A DNA stretch of 64,000 nt from Stella humosa (GCF_006738645.1 NZ_AP019700.1:632001-696000); one strand, 5' to 3'. Shown: positions 29,089 to 38,677, numbered from the stretch's first letter. Notes: generated from the letters alone by a model not told the origin. A program made the numbers and translations.

Positions 29089-29501
29089 TGAACGCGCTCC
29101 TCCGCCTCCTGGCGGTCGGGCGCGCCGCCGCTTCGGTGCGGAGCCAGGCAAAGCTCGCCTTGCTCCGCACCGCCATCGGCGCCCTGCTCGCGATTCTGGT
29201 GGCGGTGGGGATGAGCTTCCTGGTCGCCGCCGGCTACATGCTGCTGCGGCGCGACTTCACCGGGCCGGAAGCGGCCGGCATCGTCGGCGGCAGCTTCCTG
29301 CTGCTGGCGCTCATCGTCGCAATCGCCGGCCAGATTGTGCTGCGCCGCCAGATGCGGCAGCCCGTGGCGCCCGCGATCGACCCCACGGCCGCGACCATGG
29401 CCGCCGTCGGGCCGCTGATCTCGACCATCGGCAGCGTGTCGCCGGCCGTGCTGGCCGCCGCCGTGGCCGGCTTCATCTACGGCCTGCGCGGCAAGAAATA
29501 G
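29088..29501 (+). CDS. YqjE/holin-superfamily III-like membrane protein
   Basis: A 137-residue protein with two adjoining membrane helices (about 29-54 and 65-87) and a weaker C-terminal hydrophobic segment ending YGLRGKK. The layout and the coupling to a DUF883 gene match the YqjD-YqjE pair. ATG 29088 overlaps the stop of the upstream gene. Function is unknown; co-expression under general stress is inferred from the shared promoter. Confidence 0.72.
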   Translation: MNALLRLLAVGRAAASVRSQAKLALLRTAIGALLAILVAVGMSFLVAAGYMLLRRDFTGPEAAGIVGGSFLLLALIVAIAGQIVLRRQMRQPVAPAIDPTAATMAAVGPLISTIGSVSPAVLAAAVAGFIYGLRGKK

Positions 29502-29513
29502 CGGCTGCAAGAG

Positions 29514-29547
29514 AAAGGGGGCATCGCCATGCGGCGATGCCCCCTTT
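29514..29547. terminator. bidirectional terminator
   Basis: AAAGGGGGCATCGCC (29514-29528) pairs perfectly with GGCGATGCCCCCTTT (29533-29547) around a 4-nt loop. It has A and T flanks for both strands, ending the plus-strand DUF883 operon and the minus-strand PRC-barrel gene. Confidence 0.9.
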
Positions 29548-29586
29548 GCCTTGTTCCGGCGAGGCCGGTCTATGTCCGGGAGGGGT

Positions 29587-29964
29587 CTACATCCAGTAAG
29601 GCGGCACGCGATAATAGTCGTGCACCTGCTTGCCCCAGGCCTGGTCTTCGTAGTTCGGCGTCTCCGCCGCGTCGTACTGCGGCGCGCCCTCGAGCGCACC
29701 CTTGTCCAGGTCGACGACATAGCCGCCCTGGCCGCGATGATAGGTCAGCATGCCCCAGGGCAGCGGATGGTACTTCTCGCCGATGCCGAGGAAGCCGCCG
29801 AACGACATGACGGCATAGGCCACCTTGCCCGACGGCTTGTCGATCATCACGGTCTTGATCGAGCCCAGATGGTCGCCGCCGCGATTATAGACGGCCGTGC
29901 CCTCGACGCGGTCTGCAGCGATCAGGGAGCCGGTGCTGGTGGGGGCAATCGTTTCTTCGCGCAT
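29587..29964 (-). CDS. cytoplasmic PRC-barrel domain protein
   Basis: A 125-residue protein made of one PRC-barrel: LIAADRVEGTAVYNRGGDHL, TVMIDKPSGKVAYAVMSFGG and FLGIGEKYHPLPWGML. A short acidic tail rich in Tyr follows (YRVPPYWM end). No signal peptide. ATG 29964 has AAGGAAAGGG upstream; the frame is open to 30063 but that part contains the promoter. An exact EcfG promoter lies 56 nt upstream on the same strand. PRC-barrels bind RNA or photosynthetic or division proteins; here a stress role is inferred. Confidence 0.85.
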   Translation of the reverse strand: MREETIAPTSTGSLIAADRVEGTAVYNRGGDHLGSIKTVMIDKPSGKVAYAVMSFGGFLGIGEKYHPLPWGMLTYHRGQGGYVVDLDKGALEGAPQYDAAETPNYEDQAWGKQVHDYYRVPPYWM

Positions 29965-30019
29965 TATTGTCCCTTTCCTTGGATTCGGGTCCCGAGCATT
30001 CGCCCGGGTCTGGACAGTA

Positions 30020-30044
30020 AACGCGAGGTCGTTGGGATCGTTCC
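30020..30044 (-). promoter_or_regulatory. EcfG promoter of the cytoplasmic PRC-barrel gene
   Basis: On the minus strand exact GGAAC-N16-CGTT, 56 nt before the start at 29964. It is divergent from the site at 30072-30096. Confidence 0.85.
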
Positions 30045-30071
30045 TGGTTTTGGCGGATGTCATTCTGACAG

Positions 30072-30096
30072 GGAACGCATGTCAAATTGGTGCGTT
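30072..30096 (+). promoter_or_regulatory. EcfG promoter of the DUF1328 gene
   Basis: Exact GGAAC-N16-CGTT, 67 nt before the GTG start at 30163. Confidence 0.85.
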
Positions 30097-30162
30097 CTGT
30101 GTCCCGGTCGAAGATGTCGTTGCGCGATGGGCCCGGCGACCACGATCGCCAGGAGATCGCCC

Positions 30163-30327
30163 GTGCTGTATTACGCTCTCGTATTCCTCGTCGTTGCCCT
30201 GATAGCGGGCGTCCTGGGATTCGGAGGCGTGGCGGCGGTGTCCACCGATATTGCCCAGATCCTCTTCATCATCTTCGTCATCGGCTTCGTCATCACGCTG
30301 GTGATGCATACGGTCCGGCGTCGCTGA
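30163..30327 (+). CDS. DUF1328 family small membrane protein
   Basis: A 54-residue protein with two hydrophobic helices: YYALVFLVVALIAGVLGFGG and DIAQILFIIFVIGFVITLVM. This is the well-known DUF1328/YtjA pattern. GTG 30163 is chosen because it is followed by LYYALVF as in the family and is preceded by AGGAGA at a 7-nt spacing. These proteins are often induced by osmotic or general stress; an exact EcfG promoter precedes it. Function at the membrane is unknown. Confidence 0.85.
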   Translation: MLYYALVFLVVALIAGVLGFGGVAAVSTDIAQILFIIFVIGFVITLVMHTVRRR

Positions 30328-30349
30328 CAGCCGCGGGCGGCGGCCGTGG

Positions 30350-30374
30350 GGAACGACCGCCGCCCGCCCGCGTT
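30350..30374 (+). promoter_or_regulatory. EcfG promoter directly before the 57-residue protein gene
   Basis: Exact GGAAC-N16-CGTT. CGTT ends only 8 nt before ATG 30383, so the predicted transcription start falls on or next to the start codon. This implies a leaderless or near-leaderless mRNA. Confidence 0.75.
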
Positions 30375-30382
30375 GCCCCAAC

Positions 30383-30556
30383 ATGCCGAACATGAACCCC
30401 ACCCCCCGCGAACAGACGGCCGCGAGCGGCCACGACGTCACCCCGACCCAGGCCCGCCAGGGCGTGGAGCTGCATCGTATGCGCTATGTCCTGGGTGCAT
30501 CGTTGGTTGCAGCCGCAGCCGCATTGGCCGTCGTCGTCCTGGTCTTCGTCGTGTAG
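30383..30556 (+). CDS. 57-residue single-pass membrane protein
   Basis: A 57-residue product with a polar N-terminal half (EQTAASGHDVTPTQARQGVE) and a C-terminal membrane helix (GASLVAAAAALAVVVLVFVV) ending the protein, so it is probably anchored with its N-terminus in the cytoplasm. No Shine-Dalgarno is seen. The exact EcfG promoter immediately upstream supports expression from ATG 30383 or 30392, possibly without a leader. The TPTQARQG...HRMRYVLG motif resembles small proteins seen near stress genes in alphaproteobacteria; no named family is claimed. Confidence 0.65.
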   Translation: MPNMNPTPREQTAASGHDVTPTQARQGVELHRMRYVLGASLVAAAAALAVVVLVFVV

Positions 30557-30594
30557 GCGACGCGGCCGGAGCCAAATTTCAGGGCCGGACATGG

Positions 30595-30628
30595 AAACGG
30601 CGCCGCCGGTAACCCGGTGGCGCCGTTT
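30595..30628. terminator. bidirectional terminator
   Basis: AAACGGCGCC (30595-30604) pairs with GGCGCCGTTT (30619-30628), with T runs in both directions. It ends the 57-residue protein gene and the minus-strand gene ending at 30665. It is followed on the right by two direct 19-bp-period copies of TTCTTGCGTGGGTGTC (about 30627-30661). Confidence 0.8.
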
Positions 30629-30664
30629 TCTTGCGTGGGTGTCAGTTTCTTGCGTGGGTGTCGG

Positions 30665-30970
30665 TCAGGACTTGCCGCCGGTCTTCGTCGGTGCACCCTC
30701 GCCGCTGTCGCCCACGCCCAGGCAGCTCAGCGCCGCCTGGACCTGGCGCAGCTGGTCGCCGGTCCGGTCCGCACCTTCGGGTGCCATGTTCTCGTCGGCC
30801 GCCACCATCAGCGACCGCAGGTCGGCATCCCACTGCTTCAGCAGCTCGATCTTCTGGTCGCGATCGAAATCGCGGTCGACGAGCACGGCCTCGGGCTTCT
30901 CGAAAAACTTGCCGACGTCCGCCATCGCCTCCGTGAAGCGGGGGCGGTCAGCGTGCAGGGCTTGGATCAT
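30665..30970 (-). CDS. conserved-looking hypothetical protein, 101 residues
   Basis: A soluble, charged protein of 101 residues with predicted helices; DRDFDRDQKIELLKQWDADL is its most striking stretch, with alternating acids and bases. Two points suggest it is real: it lies 16 nt after the 23-residue peptide gene, and both are downstream of an exact EcfG promoter on the same strand. A single Cys lies in LSCLGVG near the end. No family is named with confidence. Confidence 0.65.
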   Translation of the reverse strand: MIQALHADRPRFTEAMADVGKFFEKPEAVLVDRDFDRDQKIELLKQWDADLRSLMVAADENMAPEGADRTGDQLRQVQAALSCLGVGDSGEGAPTKTGGKS

Positions 30971-30986
30971 TCTTGTCTCCCGTGTC

Positions 30987-31058
30987 TCAGGTGAAAAGCC
31001 AGATCAGGAAGATGATCGGCAGGGGAATGCCCAGGAGCCAAAGCAGGATCAGTCGCAT
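30987..31058 (-). CDS. 23-residue membrane peptide
   Basis: The whole peptide is one hydrophobic helix (RLILLWLLGIPLPIIFLIWL within 23 residues). ATG 31058 has GGAGGG with a 3-nt spacer. It is the first gene after the minus-strand EcfG promoter at 31109-31133, ahead of the 101-residue protein gene. Tiny stress-induced membrane peptides of this shape are frequent in rhizobia and relatives. Confidence 0.65.
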   Translation of the reverse strand: MRLILLWLLGIPLPIIFLIWLFT

Positions 31059-31106
31059 CAACCCTCCAATCGGGAAACCACGCGCGCATCGCGCGCCTCG
31101 GACCTT

Positions 31107-31133
31107 GGAACGCCAAAGGTCCTGCCCGGTTCC
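31107..31133. promoter_or_regulatory. overlapping divergent EcfG promoters
   Basis: Minus strand: exact GGAAC-N16-CGTT (31133-31109), serving the 23-residue peptide and 101-residue protein genes. Plus strand: GGAAC-N16-GGTT (31107-31131), one base off, serving csbD. The -35 of each overlaps the -10 of the other, so one 27-bp element can fire both ways. Confidence 0.8.
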
Positions 31134-31140
31134 GACGCAA

Positions 31141-31194
31141 GACCCAGATCGCCAGACCCGGATCGCCAGACCCGGATCGCCAGACCCGGATCGA
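31141..31194. repeat. 14-bp tandem repeat upstream of csbD
   Basis: Nearly four copies of GACCCGGATCGCCA (first copy GACCCAGATCGCCA, last copy truncated), in the leader between the divergent EcfG promoters and csbD. Confidence 0.9.
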
Positions 31195-31274
31195 CTGCCG
31201 CGAAAACCGGAACCGATGGCAGCGCAGCCCGGTTGTCCTTGCCTACTGGAACAAACATCGCAAAGGAGACCGCA

Positions 31275-31478
31275 ATGAACTGGGACCAGATCGCCGGCAA
31301 CTGGAAGCAGGCCAAGGGCAAGGTCAAGGAACAGTGGGGCAAGCTGACCGACGACCAGCTCGACGTCATCGATGGCAAGCGTGATCAGCTCGTCGGTCGC
31401 ATCCAGGAGAGCTACGGCATTGCGCGCGAGCGCGCCGACGCCGACGTGAAAGCGTGGGAGAGCAACGCCCGCTGGTAG
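31275..31478 (+). CDS. CsbD family stress protein
   Basis: A 67-residue hydrophilic protein with the CsbD hallmark NWDQIAGNWKQAKGKVKEQW and GKLTDDQLDVIDGKRDQL. The family is induced by general stress in many bacteria; its function is unknown. AAGGAG precedes ATG 31275. A one-mismatch EcfG promoter lies 144 nt upstream, separated by the 14-bp tandem repeat. A strong terminator follows. Confidence 0.93.
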   Translation: MNWDQIAGNWKQAKGKVKEQWGKLTDDQLDVIDGKRDQLVGRIQESYGIARERADADVKAWESNARW

Positions 31479-31530
31479 GCCCCCCCTGGCAGGCCGGCGC
31501 CAAACCGCGCGCCCCATGAGACCCCTGATG

Positions 31531-31565
31531 CGGGGCCGGTTCCGAAAGGAGCCGGCCCCGTTTCG
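31531..31565 (+). terminator. rho-independent terminator of csbD
   Basis: CGGGGCCGGTTCC pairs (one G-U) with GGAGCCGGCCCCG around a GAAA loop and is followed by TTTCGTT. Confidence 0.85.
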
Positions 31566-31656
31566 TTGCCCGGCTCGTTTCCGATCCAGCCCGTTTCCCC
31601 GTCCGGGGAGAGCGGCTAGGGTGCGCGCCCGAACGCCAAAGCCCCCCGGAGGAACC

Positions 31657-33762
<2,106 letters not shown>

Positions 33763-33768
33763 GGAAAC

Positions 33769-33796
33769 GGCCGGCCCCCCATGGGAGGGGCCGGCC
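33769..33796. terminator. bidirectional terminator between the fatty-acid oxidation gene and katA
   Basis: GGCCGGCCCC (33769-33778) pairs with GGGGCCGGCC (33787-33796) around an 8-nt loop, between convergent stops at 33762 and 33804. Confidence 0.75.
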
Positions 33797-33803
33797 GCCG
33801 TTG

Positions 33804-35267
33804 CTACTCGGCCGCGGCCAGGTCGGCCGACGACAGGCCCAGCCGCTGGGCCACGCCCGCGCCATAGGCCGGGTCGGCCAGGTGGAAGTGGCGCACCTGG
33901 CGGACCTGGATGGCGGTCGGCACGGGGCCCATGGCGGCCGCCAGGTTGTCCATCAGGCGCCCCTGCTGCTCGGGCGTCATCAGGCGGAACAGGTTGCCGG
34001 GCTGGGTATAGTCGTCATTGCCCTCGCGATGATTCCAGCGGTCGGCGTCGCCCGTGATGCGCAAGGGCGGCTCGGCCACGCTCGGGTCCTGCACCGGGCC
34101 GCCCATGCTGTTGGGCTCGTAGTAGGCATCCGGATTGCCGCTGTCGTTCTGGAAGAACCGCATGGCGCCATCCTTGTGATAGTGGTGGACGGGGCAGCGC
34201 GGGCGATTGACGGGCAGCGCCTCGTAATGCGTGCCGAGCCGGTGGCGGTGGGCGTCGGCATAGGAAAAGACGCGCGCCTGCAGCATCTTGTCGGGCGAGA
34301 AGCCGATGCCCGGCACCGCGTTCGAGGGCGAGAAGGCCGCCTGCTCGATCTCGGCGAAGTAGTTGTCCGGGTTGCGGTTCAGCTCCATCACGCCCAGCGG
34401 GTGCAGCGGATAGTCGCCATGCGGCCAGACCTTGGTCAGGTCGAACGGGTTGTAGGGCGTGCGATCGGCGTCCAGCTCGGGCATCAACTGCACGAAGACG
34501 TCCCATTGTGGGAAGTCGCCCTTCTCGATCGAGCCGAACAGGTCCTCCTGGTAGGTCTCGCGGCTCCGGCCGACCACCGTCTCGGCCTCGGCGTTGGTCA
34601 GGAACTTGTGGCCCTGGCGGGTCTTGAAGTGGAACTTCACCCAGTGCCGCTCGCCGGCCTCGTTCCAGAAGCTGTAGGTGTGGCTGCCATAGCCGTTCAT
34701 GTGGCGCGGGCCGGGCGGCAGGCCGCGGTCCGAGAAGAGGATCGTCACCTGGTGCAGGCTCTCGGGCGACAGCGACCAGAAGTCCCACATCGCGGTCGGC
34801 GAGCGCATGTTGGTGCGCGGGTGGCGCTTCTGGGTGTGGATGAAGTCCGGGAACTTCAGCGGGTCGCGCACGAAGAAGACCGGCGTGTTGTTGCCGACCA
34901 GGTCCCAGTTGCCTTCCTCGGTATAGAGCTTCAGCGCGAAGCCGCGCACGTCGCGCTCGGCGTCGGCCGCACCCTGCTCGCCGGCGACGGTCGAGAAGCG
35001 GGCGATCATCTCGGTCTTCTTGCCCACGGCCGCGAAGATCTTGGCGCGGGTATAGCGCGTCAGGTCGTGGGTGACGGTCAGGGTGCCATAGGCGCCCCAG
35101 CCCTTGGCATGGACGACGCGCTCGGGAATGCGTTCGCGATTCTGGTGTGCGAGCTTCTCCAGGAGCTGCCAGTCCTGCATCAGGACAGGGCCGCGGGGGC
35201 CGGCCGTCAGCGAATTCTGGTTGTCTGCGACGGGCGCGCCCGCGGTGGTGGTCAGGGTCTTGGACAT
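33804..35267 (-). CDS. katA: catalase, clade 3 heme type
   Basis: A 487-residue monofunctional catalase. The distal His53 is in [12 protein letters not shown], the distal Asn126 in [14 protein letters not shown], and the proximal heme Tyr in [14 protein letters not shown]. Length fits small-subunit clade 3 enzymes. ATG 35267 is preferred over ATG 35276 because AAGAGG is then 9 nt away instead of touching. It is divergent from oxyR; the shared 95-nt spacing holds a perfect palindrome, so peroxide control by OxyR is likely. Confidence 0.95.
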   Translation of the reverse strand: MSKTLTTTAGAPVADNQNSLTAGPRGPVLMQDWQLLEKLAHQNRERIPERVVHAKGWGAYGTLTVTHDLTRYTRAKIFAAVGKKTEMIARFSTVAGEQGAADAERDVRGFALKLYTEEGNWDLVGNNTPVFFVRDPLKFPDFIHTQKRHPRTNMRSPTAMWDFWSLSPESLHQVTILFSDRGLPPGPRHMNGYGSHTYSFWNEAGERHWVKFHFKTRQGHKFLTNAEAETVVGRSRETYQEDLFGSIEKGDFPQWDVFVQLMPELDADRTPYNPFDLTKVWPHGDYPLHPLGVMELNRNPDNYFAEIEQAAFSPSNAVPGIGFSPDKMLQARVFSYADAHRHRLGTHYEALPVNRPRCPVHHYHKDGAMRFFQNDSGNPDAYYEPNSMGGPVQDPSVAEPPLRITGDADRWNHREGNDDYTQPGNLFRLMTPEQQGRLMDNLAAAMGPVPTAIQVRQVRHFHLADPAYGAGVAQRLGLSSADLAAAE

Positions 35268-35349
35268 CCCAGTCATCCTCTTCGGTCAAAGCCAACAGCG
35301 ACAGGATGGTTTTTGCCGCGCCGGGCGTCCAATTATCTTGTCGGATGCT

Positions 35350-35370
35350 GCGATCAGATTATCTGATCGC
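35350..35370. promoter_or_regulatory. 21-bp perfect palindrome, candidate OxyR operator
   Basis: GCGATCAGAT-T-ATCTGATCGC ends 1 nt before the oxyR ATG at 35372. LysR-type T-N11-A spacing is contained in it, and a half-like ATTATCTTGTCGGAT lies just upstream. It is in the katA-oxyR divergent region and is the best candidate for the OxyR site. Confidence 0.65.
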
Positions 35371-35371
35371 G

Positions 35372-36301
35372 ATGATCTCCCTGCGCCAGCTCCGTTATCT
35401 CGTGGCCCTCGCCGAGCATCGTCATTTCGGCCGCGCCGCCGAGGCCTGCCGCGTCACCCAACCTGCCCTGTCGACCCAGATCCGCGAGCTGGAGACCTTT
35501 CTCGGCGTCGAGCTGGTGGAGCGGCGGCCGGGCGGGGCGGAGGTCACGGCCGAGGGTGCCGAGATCCTGCGCCGGGCGACCGCGATCATCGCCGGCGTGC
35601 GCGACCTGGAGGACCATGCCAGGCAGGCCCAGGGCCTGCTCGCCGGGCCGCTCACGATCGGCGTCATCCCCTCGATCGCCCCCTACCTGCTGCCCATCTG
35701 CCTGCCGGCGCTGGGACGGCAGTTCCCGCGGCTGGAGCCGCGCCTGCGCGAGACACAGACCGGCCCGCTGCTGGCCGAACTGGCGGCCGGCAAGGTCGAT
35801 GTCGCCATCCTGGTGCTGCCGGACGAGCGCCCGGACCTGGAATCCGTCGCCCTGTTCGCCGACCGCTTCGTCCTGGCGGCGGGGGTGGAGGAGGCGGCCG
35901 GCCTGCCCGAGCGCGTCCAGCCCGGCGCCGTCGCCGCCGACCGGCTGTTGCTGCTGGAGGAGGGGCATTGCCTGCGCGAGCAGGCGCTGGCCTATTGTCG
36001 GCGCATCCCGGCCGCCAACCTGGCGACGCTGGGCGCCACCAGCCTGACGACGGTATTGCAGATGGTGGCGGCCGGCCATGGCGTGACGCTGCTGCCCGAA
36101 CTGGTGCTGCGCGCCGGCTTCGACGACCCGCGCATCGCGCTCAGGCGGTTCGAGGACCCGGAGCCCCAGCGCATCGTGGCCCTGGCCTGGCGGCCGACAT
36201 CCCCGCGGCGCCGGGACTTCGCGGCCCTGGCCCAGCTTGTCACCGCCGCCTGGGAGGCGACGGCTGGCGTGCTGCCGGCCTGGGGGCGGCCCCCTTCGTG
36301 A
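35372..36301 (+). CDS. oxyR: hydrogen-peroxide-sensing LysR regulator OxyR
   Basis: A 309-residue LysR protein. The winged helix is at the N-terminus (SLRQLRYLVALAEHRHFGRA; TQPALSTQIRELE). The redox site LLEEGHCLREQALAYC holds C200 and C209, in the same place and context as C199/C208 of E. coli OxyR, followed by the GATSLTTVLQMVAAGHGVTLLP block. ATG 35372 is chosen on homology; ATG 35345 would add nine residues and take the palindrome into the coding region. No good ribosome site is seen for either. Divergent katA is the evident target. Its 3' end overlaps the convergent peptidase gene by 62 nt. Confidence 0.94.
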   Translation: MISLRQLRYLVALAEHRHFGRAAEACRVTQPALSTQIRELETFLGVELVERRPGGAEVTAEGAEILRRATAIIAGVRDLEDHARQAQGLLAGPLTIGVIPSIAPYLLPICLPALGRQFPRLEPRLRETQTGPLLAELAAGKVDVAILVLPDERPDLESVALFADRFVLAAGVEEAAGLPERVQPGAVAADRLLLLEEGHCLREQALAYCRRIPAANLATLGATSLTTVLQMVAAGHGVTLLPELVLRAGFDDPRIALRRFEDPEPQRIVALAWRPTSPRRRDFAALAQLVTAAWEATAGVLPAWGRPPS

Positions 36302-37343
36302 CGGCGGGCCTAGTGACGGTGGGCTTCGCCGAGACCTTGCCGGACGGCGATATGGTGCCGGACAGGCAGCGGCCGAAGTTCGGCCCTGGCTGGCGCACCC
36401 AGCGGTGGCAGACCAGGGCGCCCGGCCCGCGCGGGGCATAGGACATCCGCTCGACCGCCGCGCCGCGCGCCCGGCCGCCGAAGAAGCCGGAGAATTCCGG
36501 CCGGGTCAGCCGTTCCGGCAGCGGCCCGCCGGTGGCGATGCGGTATTCCGGGCGGTATTCGAAATGGAACGTGTCGAACTGGTTCCAGCGCCCGCCCCAG
36601 ACGAAGCCCTCGCGCTCGAAGGCCTCCACGACCGGCATCGGCACCCGGCTGCGGCGGATGGGCCGGCCCTTGGCGTCGGTGGGGGCGGTCTGCCAGTAGC
36701 CGTCGTCGGTCGGGTTCACGTCGATGGCGATGCCGAGCCCGTGCAGCGACAGCCGGTTCGAGCCGGCGACGTTGCGGCAGTTGAAGGTGCCGACCAGGGA
36801 GCGGGGAAACTTCGCGGCCTCGCCCGATAGCTGGTCGAGGGCGTCGGACACGCGTTGCAGCGCCGCCGTGACGCCGTTGGCGCGCGCCGCCCGGATCTCC
36901 TGCCCGCCGTCCGGCGCACCGCGGCTCCACTGCACCGGCCCCAGGCGTGCCCGCATGTCGCCCGAGCGGCAGTCGCCATACATCTTCAGGTAGACGGGCT
37001 CGTAGTCGACGGCCGAGATGCCCTCGGTCGCGGCCAGAACGGGGTCGGCCGGCGGCTTCAGCCGCGCCTTGAGCGGCCGGCCCTCGCGGTCGAGGCCGAG
37101 GCGCGCCAGCGGCATCTTCGTGCCGTCGCGCCACAGCAGCATCCCCTTCTCGACCCGCAGCAGGAAATCGGGATATGCGGCGACCATTGCCTGCACGCCC
37201 TGGGGCGGGGCCGCCGGCCGCGGTTCCTCGGCCGTCGCCAGGCCGGGTGTCGGCAGCAACGCCGCCGTCAGGACGGCGCGGGCTAGAAAGTTCGGGAAAT
37301 CGGGCAACCTGGCGACACTCGCGAATGGCTTCCGGGGCAGCAT
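36240..37343 (-). CDS. exported M15-type (VanY/L-alanyl-D-glutamate peptidase-like) peptidase
   Basis: A 367-residue protein with a signal-like N-terminus (hydrophobic FLARAVLTAALLPTPGLATA before EEPRP). The peptidase core is in the second half. SLHGLGIAIDVNPTDDG gives zinc-ligand His and Asp, and WGGRWNQFDTFHFEYRPE gives the third ligand His and catalytic acid, as in M15C/D peptidases. It would cleave cell-wall peptides in the periplasm. The last ~40 residues, Pro/Arg-rich, overlap the 3' end of oxyR on the other strand; a shorter natural end is impossible as no earlier stop exists. Confidence 0.85.
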   Translation of the reverse strand: MLPRKPFASVARLPDFPNFLARAVLTAALLPTPGLATAEEPRPAAPPQGVQAMVAAYPDFLLRVEKGMLLWRDGTKMPLARLGLDREGRPLKARLKPPADPVLAATEGISAVDYEPVYLKMYGDCRSGDMRARLGPVQWSRGAPDGGQEIRAARANGVTAALQRVSDALDQLSGEAAKFPRSLVGTFNCRNVAGSNRLSLHGLGIAIDVNPTDDGYWQTAPTDAKGRPIRRSRVPMPVVEAFEREGFVWGGRWNQFDTFHFEYRPEYRIATGGPLPERLTRPEFSGFFGGRARGAAVERMSYAPRGPGALVCHRWVRQPGPNFGRCLSGTISPSGKVSAKPTVTRPAVTKGAAPRPAARQPSPPRRR

Positions 37344-37444
37344 GGCCGGCCGACATGGCCATAGCAGGGCAGCGCTGGGGCTATCCCACCCGGTGCGGTG
37401 AAGTCCGCGCGCCGGCCCGCGGTTCCATCGCTGCGGCGTGGGGC

Positions 37445-38632
37445 CTAAGCCTGCGCCGCCGGACGCACCAGCAGCCGGTTGATCGCCAGCCCGGCCAGCC
37501 CGAATGCGGCGACCACGCCCGCCATCGGCAGCGCGGTGCCGTTGTGCAGCATCCCCACCAGGGCCGACGCGACGGCGGCCAGCGAGAATTGCAGCGTGCC
37601 GAGCAAGGCCGAGGCGACGCCGGCATTGCGGCCATAGGGCGCCATCGCCAGGGCGGCCGCGTTGGGCATGATGAAGCCCAGCGTGGCGACATAGACGAAG
37701 ATCGGCCCGACCAGCCCGGCGAGGCCCCCCCATCCCGTGGCCGCCGACGTGATGAGGACGATGGCCGCCGCCCCCTGCACCAGCATGGCGACCCGCATCG
37801 CCTGTTCGTGCCGGCCGGCCGGCAGCAGACGGCCGTTCACCTGGGCGGCGGCCACGAAGCCAATGGCGTTCAGCCCGAAGAGCCAGCCGTAATGCTGGGC
37901 GCTGACGCCATGGAGGTCGATGAAGACGAAGGGAGAACCGGCGATGTAGGCGAACATGCCCGCCATGCCGAGCCCGCCGCCCGCGGCATAGCCCATGTAG
38001 CGGCGATCGACGATGATGCGGGCATAGTCCGTGACCGCGCGCCCGAACGCCAGCGGGCGCGATGGATCGGCCGGGTGGCTCTCGGGCAGGCGGAAATGCA
38101 CGGCCGCCAGGGCCAGCACGGCATAGCCGGCCAGCAGCCAGAAGATCGTGGCCCAGCCCGCCCACAGCAGCACGATGCCGCCGATGACGGGCGCCATGAT
38201 GGGGGCCAGCCCCGTCACCAGCATGAGCGAGGAATAGGCCCGCGCGGCGTCCTTGGGCTCGAACAGGTCGCGCACCATGGCGCGCGCGATCACCATGCCC
38301 GAGCAGGCACCGACCGCCTGCACGAAGCGGAGCACGGTCAGCACCTCGGCCGATGTCGCCAGCGCGCAGCCGATCGAGGCCAGGATGTAGAGGCAGAGGC
38401 CGAAATAGAGGGGCGGCTTGCGCCCGAAGCGGTCGGCGACCGGACCGTAGGACGCCTGGCCCAGGGCAAAGCCCAGGAAGAAGGCCGCCAGCGTCCGCTG
38501 GATCGCGTCGGTCGAGGCACCGAGCGCCACCTCCATCTGCGGGAAAGCCGGCAGGTACATGTCGATGGAGAGGGGGGCGAAGGCGGTGAGCGCGCCCAGG
38601 ATGATCAGCAGTTCGGTCTTCGGAGGGCGCAT
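37445..38632 (-). CDS. Bcr/CflA family multidrug efflux MFS transporter
   Basis: A 395-residue, 12-helix MFS protein. The start LLIILGALTAFAPLSIDMYL with the acidic Asp in helix 1, the motif A loop GPVADRFGRKPPLY, and helix 5 with APIMAPVIGGIVL are typical of the Bcr/CflA drug:H+ antiporters. It is divergent from marR, with an operator-like palindrome between them, so it may belong to the MarR regulon along with emrAB. Confidence 0.9.
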   Translation of the reverse strand: MRPPKTELLIILGALTAFAPLSIDMYLPAFPQMEVALGASTDAIQRTLAAFFLGFALGQASYGPVADRFGRKPPLYFGLCLYILASIGCALATSAEVLTVLRFVQAVGACSGMVIARAMVRDLFEPKDAARAYSSLMLVTGLAPIMAPVIGGIVLLWAGWATIFWLLAGYAVLALAAVHFRLPESHPADPSRPLAFGRAVTDYARIIVDRRYMGYAAGGGLGMAGMFAYIAGSPFVFIDLHGVSAQHYGWLFGLNAIGFVAAAQVNGRLLPAGRHEQAMRVAMLVQGAAAIVLITSAATGWGGLAGLVGPIFVYVATLGFIMPNAAALAMAPYGRNAGVASALLGTLQFSLAAVASALVGMLHNGTALPMAGVVAAFGLAGLAINRLLVRPAAQA

Positions 38633-38677
38633 CTTCTACCTTGCGTCGCCGGGCCTCCGGCGCTTAACGTGAGGATG

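Noticed and set aside
31246-31276. Second EcfG promoter (GGAAC) close to csbD
   Set aside because: No -10-like CGTT at the right distance, and it overlaps the ribosome site.
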